64,000 bases of DNA from Dechloromonas agitata is5. GTDB lineage: Bacteria > Pseudomonadota > Gammaproteobacteria > Burkholderiales > Rhodocyclaceae. Within the stretch, counting starts at the first letter, position 1. Each line of letters begins with the position of its first letter. Under the pieces are notes generated by a model. That model ran no database searches. It was not told where the DNA came from and saw only the letters and a list, made by a program, of their open reading frames with translations. Made by a program: the position numbers and the translations under genes. Of this stretch, positions 7,981-16,977 are shown piece after piece. The stretch covers positions 930,001 through 994,000 of the forward strand of contig NZ_KI912532.1 of NCBI RefSeq assembly GCF_000519045.1, in the 5' to 3' direction.

Positions 7981-8694
7981 ATGGCGCTTCCTTTTTCATT
8001 TCCCCGCCACCGACGCCCGATGTCAGCTTCCGAACGACCGCACTGGACCCGGCAGATCGTCGCCCGTCTGCTGTACCTCGTGCCGCTCAAGGCATTCGGC
8101 ACCATGGCCTTCATGGCCCTGTTCTTCTGGGGGTATTTCGGCGTGCTGCGCTTTCCGCTGGCGCCGGCGACGGTCATGCCGCAGATCGCGGCCGATGCCT
8201 GGATTCCCTTCACGCCGCTGGCTTTTCCGGCCTATGTCTCGCTCTGGGCCTATGCCTCGCTGCCCCCCGCCCTGCTCCGCGAATTCCGTACCCTGGCCCT
8301 GTTCGGCGTCTGGATCGCCGCCATGTGCCTGTTCTGCCTCGGGCTATTCTGGCTGTTTCCCACCGCGGTGCCGCCGTCCGGCATCGACTGGAGCCTGTAT
8401 CCGGAAATGGCGGTGATCAAGACCGTCGATACCGGCGGCAACGCCTGCCCGTCGCTGCATGTCGCCGCTGCGGTCTTCACCGCGCTCTGGCTCGACCGCA
8501 TCTGCCTCGCCATCGGTAGCCCGGCCTGGCTGCGCTGGCTGAATGCCCTGCAATGCCTGGCCATCCTGTGGTCGACCGTCGCCACCCGCCAGCACGTCGT
8601 GCTCGATGTCGTCGCCGGCCTGGTCGTCGGCCTGGCCTTCGCCCTGCCGGCCTTGCGTCACGCCACCGGCAGCCTGCGTGCCGAGCGGATTTAG
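7981..8694 (+). CDS. PAP2-family membrane phosphatase
   Basis: 237 residues with about six membrane helices and two of the three PAP2 phosphatase motifs clearly visible: PSLHVAA (histidine of motif 2) and TRQHVVLDVVAG (motif 3, His-x3-Asp). Members hydrolyse lipid phosphates such as phosphatidate or undecaprenyl diphosphate at the membrane. Divergent from the polyene operon, so a link to that pathway is possible but unproven. Two starts are plausible, 7981 and 8020 (MSASERP); neither has a strong ribosome-binding site. Its TAG stop overlaps the TAA stop of dsbD on the other strand by two bases. Confidence 0.82.
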   Translation: MALPFSFPRHRRPMSASERPHWTRQIVARLLYLVPLKAFGTMAFMALFFWGYFGVLRFPLAPATVMPQIAADAWIPFTPLAFPAYVSLWAYASLPPALLREFRTLALFGVWIAAMCLFCLGLFWLFPTAVPPSGIDWSLYPEMAVIKTVDTGGNACPSLHVAAAVFTALWLDRICLAIGSPAWLRWLNALQCLAILWSTVATRQHVVLDVVAGLVVGLAFALPALRHATGSLRAERI

Positions 8695-10457
8695 CCGGCG
8701 CTTCCCAGCCGGGCCAGCGTGTTCTGGAACTGCGCGGCGTCTTGGAAGCCGACGATGCGCACCGCCGTGTTTTCCCGGCCCTGGGCGTCGAAGAAGATGA
8801 TGCCCGGTGGGCCGAACAACTTGAAGCGGGCGAGCAGCGCCTTGTCATCGGCCGAATTGGCCGTCACGTCGGCCTGCAACAGCCGGTATCCGGCCAGTTT
8901 GGCCTGTACGGCGGGGTCGGCGAAGGTGAATTTCTCCATTTCCTTGCACGACACGCACCAGTCGGCATAGAAATCGAGCATCACCGGCTTGCCGGCGGCG
9001 GCGATCTTGGCTTCCAGGTCGGCCACCGAGGTCACGCGCTCGAAAGGCAGATGCTTCGTTTCGGCCGCGATGGCCGTGCCGCGCAGGCCGGCCAGCGGCT
9101 GTAGCGGGTCGCGGCTGCCGGCCAGGGCGCCGATGAGCAGCGCGGCGCCGGTGAGCAGCATGACGATGCCGATGCCCTTCCAGAAGCGTTGCCAGCCCTT
9201 GGCGTGTGGCGGCAGCGGGTCGAGGGCGTGCAGGTAGATGGCCGGCACGATGAGCAGCAGCGCCCAGGCCAGCATGCTGGCAATCGGCGGTACGACCGGC
9301 GACACCAGCCAGACGGCGGTGGCGAGCAGCAGCACGCCGAAGGCCTTCTTGACACCTTCCATCCACGGCCCGGTTTTCGGCAGCAGCGAGCCGCCGGCCA
9401 CGCCGACGGCGATCAGTGGCGCGCCCATGCCGAGCGCCATGACGAACAGCGCCGTGCCGCCGAGTACCGCATCGCCGGTCTGGCCGATGTAGAGCAGCGC
9501 GCCGGCCAGTGGGGCGGCGACGCAGGGGCCGACGATCAGCGCCGACAGCGCGCCCATCAGGAAGACACCGATGCCGCGCCCGCCCTGCAGGTGGCCAGAT
9601 TCTTCCGATAGCTTGCTCTGCAGGGAGGTCGGCAGCTGCAGCTCGTAGAAACCGAACATCGAGAAGGACAGGATGACGAAAACCAGTGCGAATCCGCCGA
9701 GTACCCAGGCATTCTGCAAGGCACTGGAGATCAGCGTGCCGGTCAGGCCGGCGGCGACACCGGCGGCGGCATAAGTGACGGCCATGCCCAGTACGTAGGC
9801 CATGGACAGCGCGAAACCGCGGGCATGCGAAGCCTTGTCGCCCTGCCCGGCGATGATGCCGGAGAGGATCGGAATCATCGGGAAGACGCAGGGGGTCAGT
9901 GACAGGCCGAGGCCGGCAACGAAGAAGAAAGCGAGAATGGCCCAGAAACCGGCATCCTTCAGGGTCGCCGCAATCATGCCGCTCTCGTCGCCCTCTCCGG
10001 CACGGGCCGCCGCGGTGGCGCTCGGTGTGGTCGCCGGGTCGGGCAGCGTGACGCTCAGCGTCTGGGTCTGCGGCGGGTAGCAGACGCCGGCATCGGCACA
10101 GCCCTGCGAGGTGACCTTGACGTTCAGCGTCAGCGGCCCGGACGCGTTGCGTTCGACCGGTACCCGGACGACGGCCTGCTTGTAATAGACCTCGACCTTG
10201 CCGAAGTTGTCGTCGTTCTTCTCCTTGCCCTTCGGGAGGCTCGGTTCGCCGAGCGTCGCGGTATCGCCCTCGGCGACGAAGCGGAATTTTTCCCGGTACA
10301 GGTAGTAGCCCTTGGCGATCTCGTAGCTGACTTCAAGGGTCTGGCCATCGAGGGCGCGCACGCTGGGCTTGAAGGCAACGGCCGGGTCGAGGAATTCCTC
10401 GGCGTGGGCCAGGGAAACAAGCAGCGAGAAGAGGAAAAGGAGGATACGCATGGTCAT
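8691..10457 (-). CDS. dsbD: Thiol:disulfide interchange protein DsbD
   Basis: 588 residues in the canonical DsbD order: signal peptide (LLFLFSLLVSLAHA), N-terminal periplasmic domain with a cysteine pair (CADAGVCYPP), eight-helix transmembrane core starting about residue 170 with the cysteine-containing TPCVFPMIP segment, and a C-terminal thioredoxin domain with active site ADWCVSCKEME. It relays electrons from cytoplasmic thioredoxin to periplasmic thiol proteins and would support haem attachment in the c-type cytochromes encoded nearby. Start at 10457 overlaps the cutA stop; an alternative ATG lies two codons later. Confidence 0.96.
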   Translation of the reverse strand: MTMRILLFLFSLLVSLAHAEEFLDPAVAFKPSVRALDGQTLEVSYEIAKGYYLYREKFRFVAEGDTATLGEPSLPKGKEKNDDNFGKVEVYYKQAVVRVPVERNASGPLTLNVKVTSQGCADAGVCYPPQTQTLSVTLPDPATTPSATAAARAGEGDESGMIAATLKDAGFWAILAFFFVAGLGLSLTPCVFPMIPILSGIIAGQGDKASHARGFALSMAYVLGMAVTYAAAGVAAGLTGTLISSALQNAWVLGGFALVFVILSFSMFGFYELQLPTSLQSKLSEESGHLQGGRGIGVFLMGALSALIVGPCVAAPLAGALLYIGQTGDAVLGGTALFVMALGMGAPLIAVGVAGGSLLPKTGPWMEGVKKAFGVLLLATAVWLVSPVVPPIASMLAWALLLIVPAIYLHALDPLPPHAKGWQRFWKGIGIVMLLTGAALLIGALAGSRDPLQPLAGLRGTAIAAETKHLPFERVTSVADLEAKIAAAGKPVMLDFYADWCVSCKEMEKFTFADPAVQAKLAGYRLLQADVTANSADDKALLARFKLFGPPGIIFFDAQGRENTAVRIVGFQDAAQFQNTLARLGSAG

Positions 10458-10771
10458 TGGCGTGTTTCGGCGGCCAGCCAGTTCAGGTAGGCCGGCAACC
10501 CGGCGGTGATCGGCAGGGCGATGATTTCGGGGACGTCGTAGGGGTGGCTTTCGCGGATGGCGGCTTCGAGGGCCGGGTAGGCCGCGGCGGTGGTCTTGAT
10601 CAGCAAGGGCACTTCAGCTACCGATTCGACCGCGCCTTGCCAGCGGTAGATGGACTGCACGCGCGGCAGGATGTTCACGCAGGCAGCGAGTTTTGCCTCG
10701 ACCACGGCCAGCGCGATGCGGTTGGCCGTTTCTTCGTCCGGGCAGTTGGTGATGACGAGGCGGATATCCAT
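10454..10771 (-). CDS. cutA: CutA1 divalent-cation tolerance protein
   Basis: 105 residues matching CutA1 throughout: ITNCPDEETANRIA near the N-terminus, AACVNILPRVQSIYRWQG, and the C-terminal HPYDVPEIIALPI core. CutA1 is a small trimeric ferredoxin-like-fold protein associated with copper and divalent-cation tolerance; its molecular role is unsettled. The cutA-dsbD pair with an ATGA overlap is a common arrangement in proteobacteria. Transcription probably continues from the ABC permease gene ten bases upstream. Confidence 0.95.
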   Translation of the reverse strand: MDIRLVITNCPDEETANRIALAVVEAKLAACVNILPRVQSIYRWQGAVESVAEVPLLIKTTAAAYPALEAAIRESHPYDVPEIIALPITAGLPAYLNWLAAETRQ

Positions 10772-10780
10772 AAGCGAATT

Positions 10781-11566
10781 CTACTTTAGCAGGCGGCGCC
10801 GGGTCAGGCGCAGGGCGATGGCGAAGGCTACGGCGGTGGTGGCGAGCAGCGCCATGATGTGGATCAGGGCGTCGGCCGGCACCTGCCCGGCGAGCAGCGG
10901 ACGGATCAGCGCGACGCCCTGGGCGAGTGGCAGCCACTGGCCGACGGCGGCCAGCCAGCCGGGCAGCTGGTCAGTCGGGAAGAAGACGCCGGAAATCAGC
11001 GTCATCGGCGTGATGAACAGCGTGAAGTAATACATGAAGAAATCGTAGCTCGGCGCCAGCGCGTTCCAGATCAGGCCGAGCGCCGCAAAAGCGAGGCCGG
11101 TCAGCACGATGGCGGGCAGCGCCCACAGGGCCAGCGGGCCGTTGGTCAGGCCCATGCCGGTGATGACGATGAGGATGGCGGCGCCGGAGAACAGCGACTT
11201 GGTCGCCGCCCAGAACAGCTCGCCGGCCACCACGTCGGCCAGGCCGAGCGGCGTGTTGAGGATGGCGTCCCAGGTCTTCTGCACATGCATGCGGGAGAAG
11301 GCCGAATAGAGGGCCTCGAAGGTGGCGGCATTCATCGTCGAGGCGCACACCGTGCCGGCGGCGAGGAAGGCGACGTAGGGCTGGCCGTCGATGCTGGGCA
11401 GCATGGCACCCAGGCCGTAGCCGAGGCCGAGCATGTAGATCAGCGGATCGGCCAGGTTGCCGAGGATGGAGGGCAGCGCCAGCTTGCGCCAGACCAGGAA
11501 ATTGCGTTGCCAGACGGGCAGGAAGCCGAGCGGATTCGGGCGATGGGCGGGCAGCGTGGCGGACAT
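10781..11566 (-). CDS. ABC-2 type (NodJ-like) transporter permease
   Basis: 261 residues with six hydrophobic segments of the ABC-2 permease family and NodJ-type features (ASTMNAATFEALYSAF, LISGVFFPTDQLPGWL). Start at 11566 (MSATLPAHRP) is preferred over an upstream in-frame codon at 11605 because it lacks the arginine-rich leader. NodJ-like permeases normally sit next to a NodI-like ATPase; the only candidate in the window is the ATPase at 17114-18031, on the same strand about 5.5 kb upstream. The substrate is unknown; lipid or oligosaccharide export is usual for the family. Confidence 0.87.
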   Translation of the reverse strand: MSATLPAHRPNPLGFLPVWQRNFLVWRKLALPSILGNLADPLIYMLGLGYGLGAMLPSIDGQPYVAFLAAGTVCASTMNAATFEALYSAFSRMHVQKTWDAILNTPLGLADVVAGELFWAATKSLFSGAAILIVITGMGLTNGPLALWALPAIVLTGLAFAALGLIWNALAPSYDFFMYYFTLFITPMTLISGVFFPTDQLPGWLAAVGQWLPLAQGVALIRPLLAGQVPADALIHIMALLATTAVAFAIALRLTRRRLLK

Positions 11567-11660
11567 CGGGCGATGGCGGATGGGCGGCAGGGAACAGACC
11601 GCCATTCTAGGGCCAGCCGGCCCGCCCGGTCGTAATGCTTTGTGACGCCGCCGGGGCGAC

Positions 11661-12551
11661 TCAGGTGGCGGTGGCCGGCAGGCAGGCCTCGGCCAGCGCC
11701 GGCAGATCGTCTTCCCGCAGGTCGAGGCAGGCCAGGCAGGCGCTGCCCAGCTTCTGCCATTCGCTGGTCTGGGACTGGGCGGTCCTTTGCTGGATCAGGT
11801 ATTCGGCCAGCTGGGCGATGGCGATCAGGCGGCGGGCGCGGAGCGATACGTCGTGTTCACCGTCGAGCACCGCCCGGTCGTGATGATGGCGGATGGCGAG
11901 GCAGGTGTCCCGCTGCAGCAACCAGTCCTCGGCCAGTTCGGCGCCGACCAGGGCATGGTTGAGCCCGATCGCCTCGTCCTCGACGGCGGTGAACGGCCGG
12001 CTGGCTTCCTGATTGGCGCTGGCCAGGATCTCCCGGTATTCCGGGAAGGGAATCATCAGCATCGGAATGCCGCAATCGCGGAACAGCGCGAAGGTGTGGG
12101 CGTCCGCCGGGCGTAGGCCGAGATCGCCGCCGATTTCCCGGACCAGCATGGCTGACGTTTCCGCTGTCGCGGCCGAGGCATCCCAGAAGCGTTCCATGTT
12201 CGGCACATGCTGGAAAGTCTGTCTCAGGGCGAGGCCGGCGATGGTGTTGACGACCAGTTTGAGGCCAAGGACGAGCAGCGCTTCCTGGACCGTCGGGATC
12301 TTCTTGCGGAAGGAGAAGAACGGGGAATTGGCGACCTTGATGATGCCGGCCGACAAGCCGACATCCTGGCTGAGCAGGCGGGCGAGATGGAGGAAATCCG
12401 GCTCGTCCTTCGCGGCTTCCTGCTCGATCTGGCTCAGGATGGTTGGTCGCGGCGGAATGCCGATGTCGCGTACGGCGATTTTCATGCGTGCCTCGACGGT
12501 TTCGGCCGTCGGCTTATGCGGGGCGCCGGGTGAGTGCGGGCTGGCTTCCAT
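11661..12551 (-). CDS. HDOD-domain signalling protein
   Basis: 296 residues with an HDOD domain over about residues 20-230 (PPRPTILSQIEQEAAKDEPD, LLSQDVGLSAGIIKVANSPFF, FRDCGIPMLM). HDOD proteins resemble HD phosphohydrolases but usually lack the metal-binding histidine-aspartate pair, and act in signalling or stress responses. No receiver, GGDEF or EAL domain is fused here. It sits alone between the ABC permease and the respiratory operon, and its upstream region holds that operon's terminator. Target unknown. Confidence 0.85.
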   Translation of the reverse strand: MEASPHSPGAPHKPTAETVEARMKIAVRDIGIPPRPTILSQIEQEAAKDEPDFLHLARLLSQDVGLSAGIIKVANSPFFSFRKKIPTVQEALLVLGLKLVVNTIAGLALRQTFQHVPNMERFWDASAATAETSAMLVREIGGDLGLRPADAHTFALFRDCGIPMLMIPFPEYREILASANQEASRPFTAVEDEAIGLNHALVGAELAEDWLLQRDTCLAIRHHHDRAVLDGEHDVSLRARRLIAIAQLAEYLIQQRTAQSQTSEWQKLGSACLACLDLREDDLPALAEACLPATAT

Positions 12552-12672
12552 GTTCGATACGGGCAGGTTGGGTGCAGAGGATTATAGGACGTGCGTCAGC
12601 GAGGCTGCACTGTAGCCGGGCCGGTTCGGCCGTTCCTTGATTTGTCGCACCCAGGGCCCGGGCGGAAAGGAA

Positions 12673-12713
12673 AATGCCCCCGCTGTCGGCTATGCGCCGA
12701 CAGCGGGGGCATT
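12673..12713 (-). terminator. Strong intrinsic terminator after the octahaem cytochrome operon
   Basis: A perfect 18-bp inverted repeat (12673-12690 and 12696-12713) around a 5-base loop. On the minus strand the stem is followed by a T-rich run (TTTTCCTTT), as expected for Rho-independent termination of the small periplasmic gene that ends at 12746. On the plus strand no U-tract follows. This closes the four-gene respiratory operon. Confidence 0.88.
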
Positions 12714-12745
12714 CGTCGATGGCCGGGCTGGCCGGCCCGGGGGGA

Positions 12746-13060
12746 TCAGCAGCCGGAAGTACGCTTGAACGACTTGCTCTTGTTGCCGTTGCTGTCGTAT
12801 TTGGCGCGGATCTCGTCACCTTCCTGGATGCGCTTGTCCTTGAACTTGTCGAGGGTCTCGTCATCGTTGATGTTGATGGTGACGGAATTGCCGGACTTGA
12901 CGTCCTTCAGGGTGGCTTCGGCCGACTTGCCGTCGCCGGCGACCTTCAGCTTGGTGATGGTGCCGACCATCTTGATGTCTTCGGCCGAGGCAATCGGCGA
13001 CATGGTCAGGGCGGCGGAAGCGAGGGCGATGGAAACGAACAGCTGGGTGATTTTACGCAT
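12746..13060 (-). CDS. Small periplasmic protein at the end of the respiratory operon
   Basis: 104 residues with a signal peptide ending near IASAEDIK, then a compact charged beta-rich body (MVGTITKLKVAGDGKSAEA; VTININDDETLDKFKDKRI) and a C-terminal cysteine. The pattern looks like a small OB-fold-like or metal/ligand-binding periplasmic protein, but I do not recognise the family with certainty. A strong ribosome-binding site (AGGAG) precedes the ATG. It lies 27 bases after the DUF3373 barrel gene and directly before the strong terminator, so it is probably the last gene of the octahaem cytochrome operon. Confidence 0.75.
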   Translation of the reverse strand: MRKITQLFVSIALASAALTMSPIASAEDIKMVGTITKLKVAGDGKSAEATLKDVKSGNSVTININDDETLDKFKDKRIQEGDEIRAKYDSNGNKSKSFKRTSGC

Positions 13061-13087
13061 GGGGTTCTCCTGTAGATGATGAAATGA

Positions 13088-14665
13088 TCAGAATCTGACC
13101 TCGAAAGTCGCATAGGCGTTATAGGCCTTGGACAGCGGCGTCATCGGCAACACCGTCGAGGCGCTTACGTCGGACAGCCTGATCGGGGCGCCCATCCAGT
13201 TGTTGCTGCCGGTGTACTGGAAATCGTAATACTGGAAGCCGAGGCGGAAGAAGGCCTTGGCCAGGCGGGACGAGATCGGCTTCTGGTCGAGTTCCTGGAT
13301 GGCGTAGATCTCATAAACGTTGCCGCGCGTGCCGACCTTGGAGGTCCAGGCATCCGACGACGCCGGCGAGAAAGTGATCCAGTTCTTCGAGCCGTGGTTG
13401 TATTCGACGCCCAGCTTGGTCTTCGACGGCAGGTCGTAGCGCAGGCCAAGATAGACGGCGGTGCCGGTCTTGTCGGTGGCGCCTTCGGCGACGCCGACCT
13501 GGCCGGTCAGCAGGCCCATGTTCAAGCCGTTGCGGTTGTCATTCGGATGCGTCTGGCTCAGGCCGAAATCGGCAAACCAGTTGAGTTCGCCCGGACCGAC
13601 GCGTTTGATGGTGCCGAGCGCACCGACGCCATACCAGTCGATATCGCCCACATTCGTTCGCGGCGACATGCTGGACATGCCGAGGCTGGCAAAGTGCGAC
13701 GCGTAGAGGCTGGGCGAATCAAAGACGTTCATGCCGCGGTTCCATTGCAGCCAGAAACGCAGCTGGTCGGTATCGATCGGCACGATGGAGACGCCGAGCA
13801 TGTCGGTATCCTTGAGCGAATTGCCGGTCACCCGGCTGAAACCGCTCTCATAACCCCGGCCATAGCAGATCTTGGCGAAGGCGCCGGGCAACGCGTCGAT
13901 ATCCGGCGCCCAGCCCAGGGTCATGCCGTCGAAGGCGTAGTCGACCAGTAGGGCCGGCGCGCCGCCGGTACCAGGGCGTGGATCGTTCTGGCGCAGGTGG
14001 GCCGGGGTGCCGTTGGTGGACGGACGACGACCGACCGAGAACCAGATGCCTTCGTCGGCGATGTTGTTCCACGAGGCATAGACGCGGTCGACATTCAGGT
14101 AGTTGCTCGACGGAATGTGGCCGATGGTGCCGTCGAAGACGCCGAGGCGATCGGCGAAGAACGGGCCGGTGGAGGCGCTGTCGTCGTTGTTGCCGAAGGT
14201 CTTGTACATCATCAGGCGGGCGGTGACCGAGACGTTTTCCGTTGCCTTGGCATTCAGGTTCAGGCCGAAACGGTTGGTGTACATCGTTTCGTTCTTCGGC
14301 TTGTAGCCGGGCATGGCGGTGTAGGTCGGATTGCCGCTGCTGTCCATGCCAAGCTGAGTGTAGGCCTTGGTCTCGCCGCTCAGACTATCCATGCGGAACT
14401 GGTAGTCGCCGCTGACGGTGAGCCACTTGTCGAGGGCCTTGTCCTCGTTCTTTTTGACCTTGTCCTTGACTTCGCTGACGGCGGCGACCGCCTGCTTGCT
14501 GGCTTCCTGGCTGGCCTGGACCTGCGATTTCAACTGCTCCAGCTGCTGCGTCAGGGCTTCGATCTTTTTCAACAGTTCGGCGTCGGCGGCCTGGGCGCCG
14601 AACGGAATGAAGAGGCTGGCGACCAGGCCGGCCAGCCGCGTGCGCGTGATGAATGGGCGCGTCAT
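13088..14665 (-). CDS. DUF3373-type outer-membrane beta-barrel protein
   Basis: 525 residues: signal peptide (LVASLFIPFGAQAADA), a short coiled coil (about residues 22-60, LLKKIEALTQQLEQLKSQVQ), then a long region of alternating beta strands typical of a 14-18 strand porin, ending in a terminal aromatic (ATFEVRF), the outer-membrane sorting signature. It matches the DUF3373 family that accompanies multihaem cytochromes. ATG at 14665 has a good ribosome-binding site (AAGGA). Between the cytochrome b and the small periplasmic gene, it may be a porin for the substrate or an outer-membrane partner of the cytochrome; which is unresolved. Confidence 0.85.
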   Translation of the reverse strand: MTRPFITRTRLAGLVASLFIPFGAQAADAELLKKIEALTQQLEQLKSQVQASQEASKQAVAAVSEVKDKVKKNEDKALDKWLTVSGDYQFRMDSLSGETKAYTQLGMDSSGNPTYTAMPGYKPKNETMYTNRFGLNLNAKATENVSVTARLMMYKTFGNNDDSASTGPFFADRLGVFDGTIGHIPSSNYLNVDRVYASWNNIADEGIWFSVGRRPSTNGTPAHLRQNDPRPGTGGAPALLVDYAFDGMTLGWAPDIDALPGAFAKICYGRGYESGFSRVTGNSLKDTDMLGVSIVPIDTDQLRFWLQWNRGMNVFDSPSLYASHFASLGMSSMSPRTNVGDIDWYGVGALGTIKRVGPGELNWFADFGLSQTHPNDNRNGLNMGLLTGQVGVAEGATDKTGTAVYLGLRYDLPSKTKLGVEYNHGSKNWITFSPASSDAWTSKVGTRGNVYEIYAIQELDQKPISSRLAKAFFRLGFQYYDFQYTGSNNWMGAPIRLSDVSASTVLPMTPLSKAYNAYATFEVRF

Positions 14666-14690
14666 GGTGACTATTTCCTTGAACAATGCG

Positions 14691-15323
14691 TTAGCGGCTC
14701 TTGGCAGCTTGCGGCTGGTGATGGTCGTCTTCTTCCTCCCAGCCGGTGATCATCGCCTTGATGTGGGCGAAGACGGTGTGGCCGGTGGTGGTCAGGTAGA
14801 CGTGGATGAAGAAGAAGGCGGTGATCATGTAGGCCCCCAGCACGTGCAGGCTGGCGATCACCTCGAGCGACAGGCTCTTGTCGATGCCGAGGCGGGCCCA
14901 GTCACCGTAGAACAGGTAGAACAGCCCGCTGCCCCAGATCAGGGGCGAAATGAAGGCGAGCAGGGCCAGGTAGGCCAGGCGCTGCAGCGGATTGTGCTTC
15001 TGGCTGACCGTCTTCTTGAACGGGTGCGGCGCGTTGGTGAAGATGCCGACCGTGTAGTACTTGATCATCGCGCCGACATTCTTCAGCGAGGGCAGGTACT
15101 GCCGCCACTCGCCGGTGGTGAATTGCCAGAAGATGGTGAAGGCCCACAGCGTGAGCAGCGTCCAGGCGGCCAGGGTGTGCAGCTGCACGGCCTTCTTGAA
15201 GCCGAGCAGCAGGTAGCTGCCATGCACCTCGAAGCCGGTGATCATCATGGTGATGATCAGCAGGGCCTGCGACCAGTGCCAGAAACGCTCATAACGCTTG
15301 TAGATGTAGATGCGATTGCTCAT
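14691..15323 (-). CDS. Di-haem-type cytochrome b membrane subunit for the octahaem cytochrome
   Basis: 210 residues with four to five membrane helices and spaced histidines fit for b-haem ligation (FWHWSQALL, VQLHTLAAWT, IASLHVLGAY, FFFIHVYLT). This is the cytochrome b561/thiosulfate-reductase-gamma-like fold that takes electrons from quinol. It would feed the octahaem c-type cytochrome encoded immediately upstream. Start at 15323 is favoured because the AAGGAG ribosome-binding site is about 8 bases away; the ATG at 15329 overlaps the upstream stop but sits too close to that site. Confidence 0.87.
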   Translation of the reverse strand: MSNRIYIYKRYERFWHWSQALLIITMMITGFEVHGSYLLLGFKKAVQLHTLAAWTLLTLWAFTIFWQFTTGEWRQYLPSLKNVGAMIKYYTVGIFTNAPHPFKKTVSQKHNPLQRLAYLALLAFISPLIWGSGLFYLFYGDWARLGIDKSLSLEVIASLHVLGAYMITAFFFIHVYLTTTGHTVFAHIKAMITGWEEEDDHHQPQAAKSR

Positions 15324-15325
15324 GT

Positions 15326-16942
15326 TCATTTCTCCTTGCGACGGGTCGCGATACGAACCACGCCATGCAACAGGCCACCGCCGATGGCGCCGGCGATCAT
15401 CAAGCCGCCGAGCAGGTCGAGCCAGCCCTTGGTGTCGCGGCCGGGGATATAGACGCCGGTGATCGACTTCAGGCGGCCGTCGTCGGCACGGGTATGGCAT
15501 TCCTGGCAGGGAACGGCCTTGTCCTTGGGGGCGACCATGTGGGTGATCGGCCACATGCCGCGTGTCTCGATGAAGTCGTACTTGCCCGAGAAGGTCTTGC
15601 CGACCGATGCGGCACCGGCATGCAGCGCCTTCGGCCAGTCGAGGTTGGTCCAGTAGGCGCTGTCGTCGGCACCGGCCAGGTGATTGGTGGTCAGCGTCTT
15701 GTTCTCGACGTCGTACGGCTGCTTTCCCTTGAAAACCTTGACCGGCCAGATCATCGACTTGCCGTCATCCGGGCTGCCTTCGAACTTGTTGATGAAGATC
15801 GGCTCGTTGGCCTTGTCGATCTTGTCGTCAGCCAGCGTGTACTTCACGGTGCCGTTGAACCACAGGTACTCCGGACGGACGTTCTCGCCATAGACGAAAT
15901 CCCCCTTGGTGCCGATGTAGGTGGTGTGACCCTCCTCGTTCTTGATGACGAGCGGCTTGCCGTCCTTGTCGCGCTTGCCGGCGGTGGACCAGTCCCAGGA
16001 CATCTTGGTCGGCACGTCGCCGCGGGCGAAGGCCGGGATGTGGCAGGTCTGGCAGGCCACCTTGGCGGTGTGCGTGTTCAGCTTGGCTTCCTTCTTGTGC
16101 GGTGCCTGGCCGTGGCAGGACTGGCAGGTGCTCGGGTTGTCGTGGCCATGCTTGCCGCGTATCTCCGGGCTGCCCTTGTCCATCGCCGTCGGCGCGTAGC
16201 GGCTGCCCGGCACCTGGTGGCCGTCCGTCTTGTGGCAAGTGGCACAGGTGAAGTTGCCCCCGTCGGCCGACATGTGGACGTCGAGATCCTTGTCCGGGTT
16301 GTCGAGCGTGCTGTCGAGATCGCCGTGCTTGACGCCGTCGCCGCCGCCGCCGTTGTAGTGGCAGCCGCCGCAGTTCTGACGGCGGGTCTTGCCGATCTTC
16401 TGGGCGATTTCGGCCAGGTTGATGCCCTTGACGATCTTGCCGGAGCCCGGCGGGAATTCGGTGTCCTTGGCAACCGGGCTGCCGAAGAAGCCGGAAGGCT
16501 TCTTGTACTTGCCGGTCTGGTCATGGCAGACCAGGCAATCGACGTTCGTTTCCGAGGTCAGGTCGAAATGCTGGTTCTCGGTGCCGTAGCCGATGTGGCA
16601 GGTGGCGCAGAAGCCGTAATTCGATGCGGTCGACGTGCAGAAATTGTTGATGACGTGCTTCTTGCCGAGCAACTGGTTGGTTTCCGGGTTACGGTATTCC
16701 CAGGTCCAGTGCTTGGTCATGTGCACCTGCTTGGCTGCCTCGGTGTGGCAGGACAGGCAGACCTTGGTCACTTCCGGACCGGAGTTGAAGGTCTGTTGCA
16801 ATTCCTTGAACTTGCTGTGGTCAGCGGTGGACTTCAGCAGTTTCGGACTCGGTTTCGGATTTTCCGGCGCATTGTTGGCCTGGGCTGGCGCAATCAGTGC
16901 CAGAGCGGCAATGGTCGCCAGCGTGTACTTGATGAAATTCAT
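15326..16942 (-). CDS. Octahaem c-type cytochrome, tetrathionate reductase (OTR) family
   Basis: 538 residues with a signal peptide (TLATIAALALIAPAQA), exactly eight CxxCH haem motifs (CLSCH, CATCH, CLVCH, CGGCH, CATCH, CQSCH, CQTCH, CQECH) and a C-terminal membrane anchor (LLGGLMIAGAIGGGLLHGVV). The eight-haem count and the glycine-rich CGGCHYNGGGGDG block match the OTR family, whose Shewanella member reduces tetrathionate, nitrite and hydroxylamine in vitro; the physiological substrate is unsettled. A good ribosome-binding site (GGGGGAGAG) precedes the ATG at 16942. It leads an operon with cytochrome b and a barrel protein, behind an FNR promoter. The membrane tail suggests tethering at the periplasmic face. 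Confidence 0.92.
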   Translation of the reverse strand: MNFIKYTLATIAALALIAPAQANNAPENPKPSPKLLKSTADHSKFKELQQTFNSGPEVTKVCLSCHTEAAKQVHMTKHWTWEYRNPETNQLLGKKHVINNFCTSTASNYGFCATCHIGYGTENQHFDLTSETNVDCLVCHDQTGKYKKPSGFFGSPVAKDTEFPPGSGKIVKGINLAEIAQKIGKTRRQNCGGCHYNGGGGDGVKHGDLDSTLDNPDKDLDVHMSADGGNFTCATCHKTDGHQVPGSRYAPTAMDKGSPEIRGKHGHDNPSTCQSCHGQAPHKKEAKLNTHTAKVACQTCHIPAFARGDVPTKMSWDWSTAGKRDKDGKPLVIKNEEGHTTYIGTKGDFVYGENVRPEYLWFNGTVKYTLADDKIDKANEPIFINKFEGSPDDGKSMIWPVKVFKGKQPYDVENKTLTTNHLAGADDSAYWTNLDWPKALHAGAASVGKTFSGKYDFIETRGMWPITHMVAPKDKAVPCQECHTRADDGRLKSITGVYIPGRDTKGWLDLLGGLMIAGAIGGGLLHGVVRIATRRKEK

Positions 16943-16977
16943 ATCTCTCCCCCTTCCGGACCGTCGTCCGGCACCCC

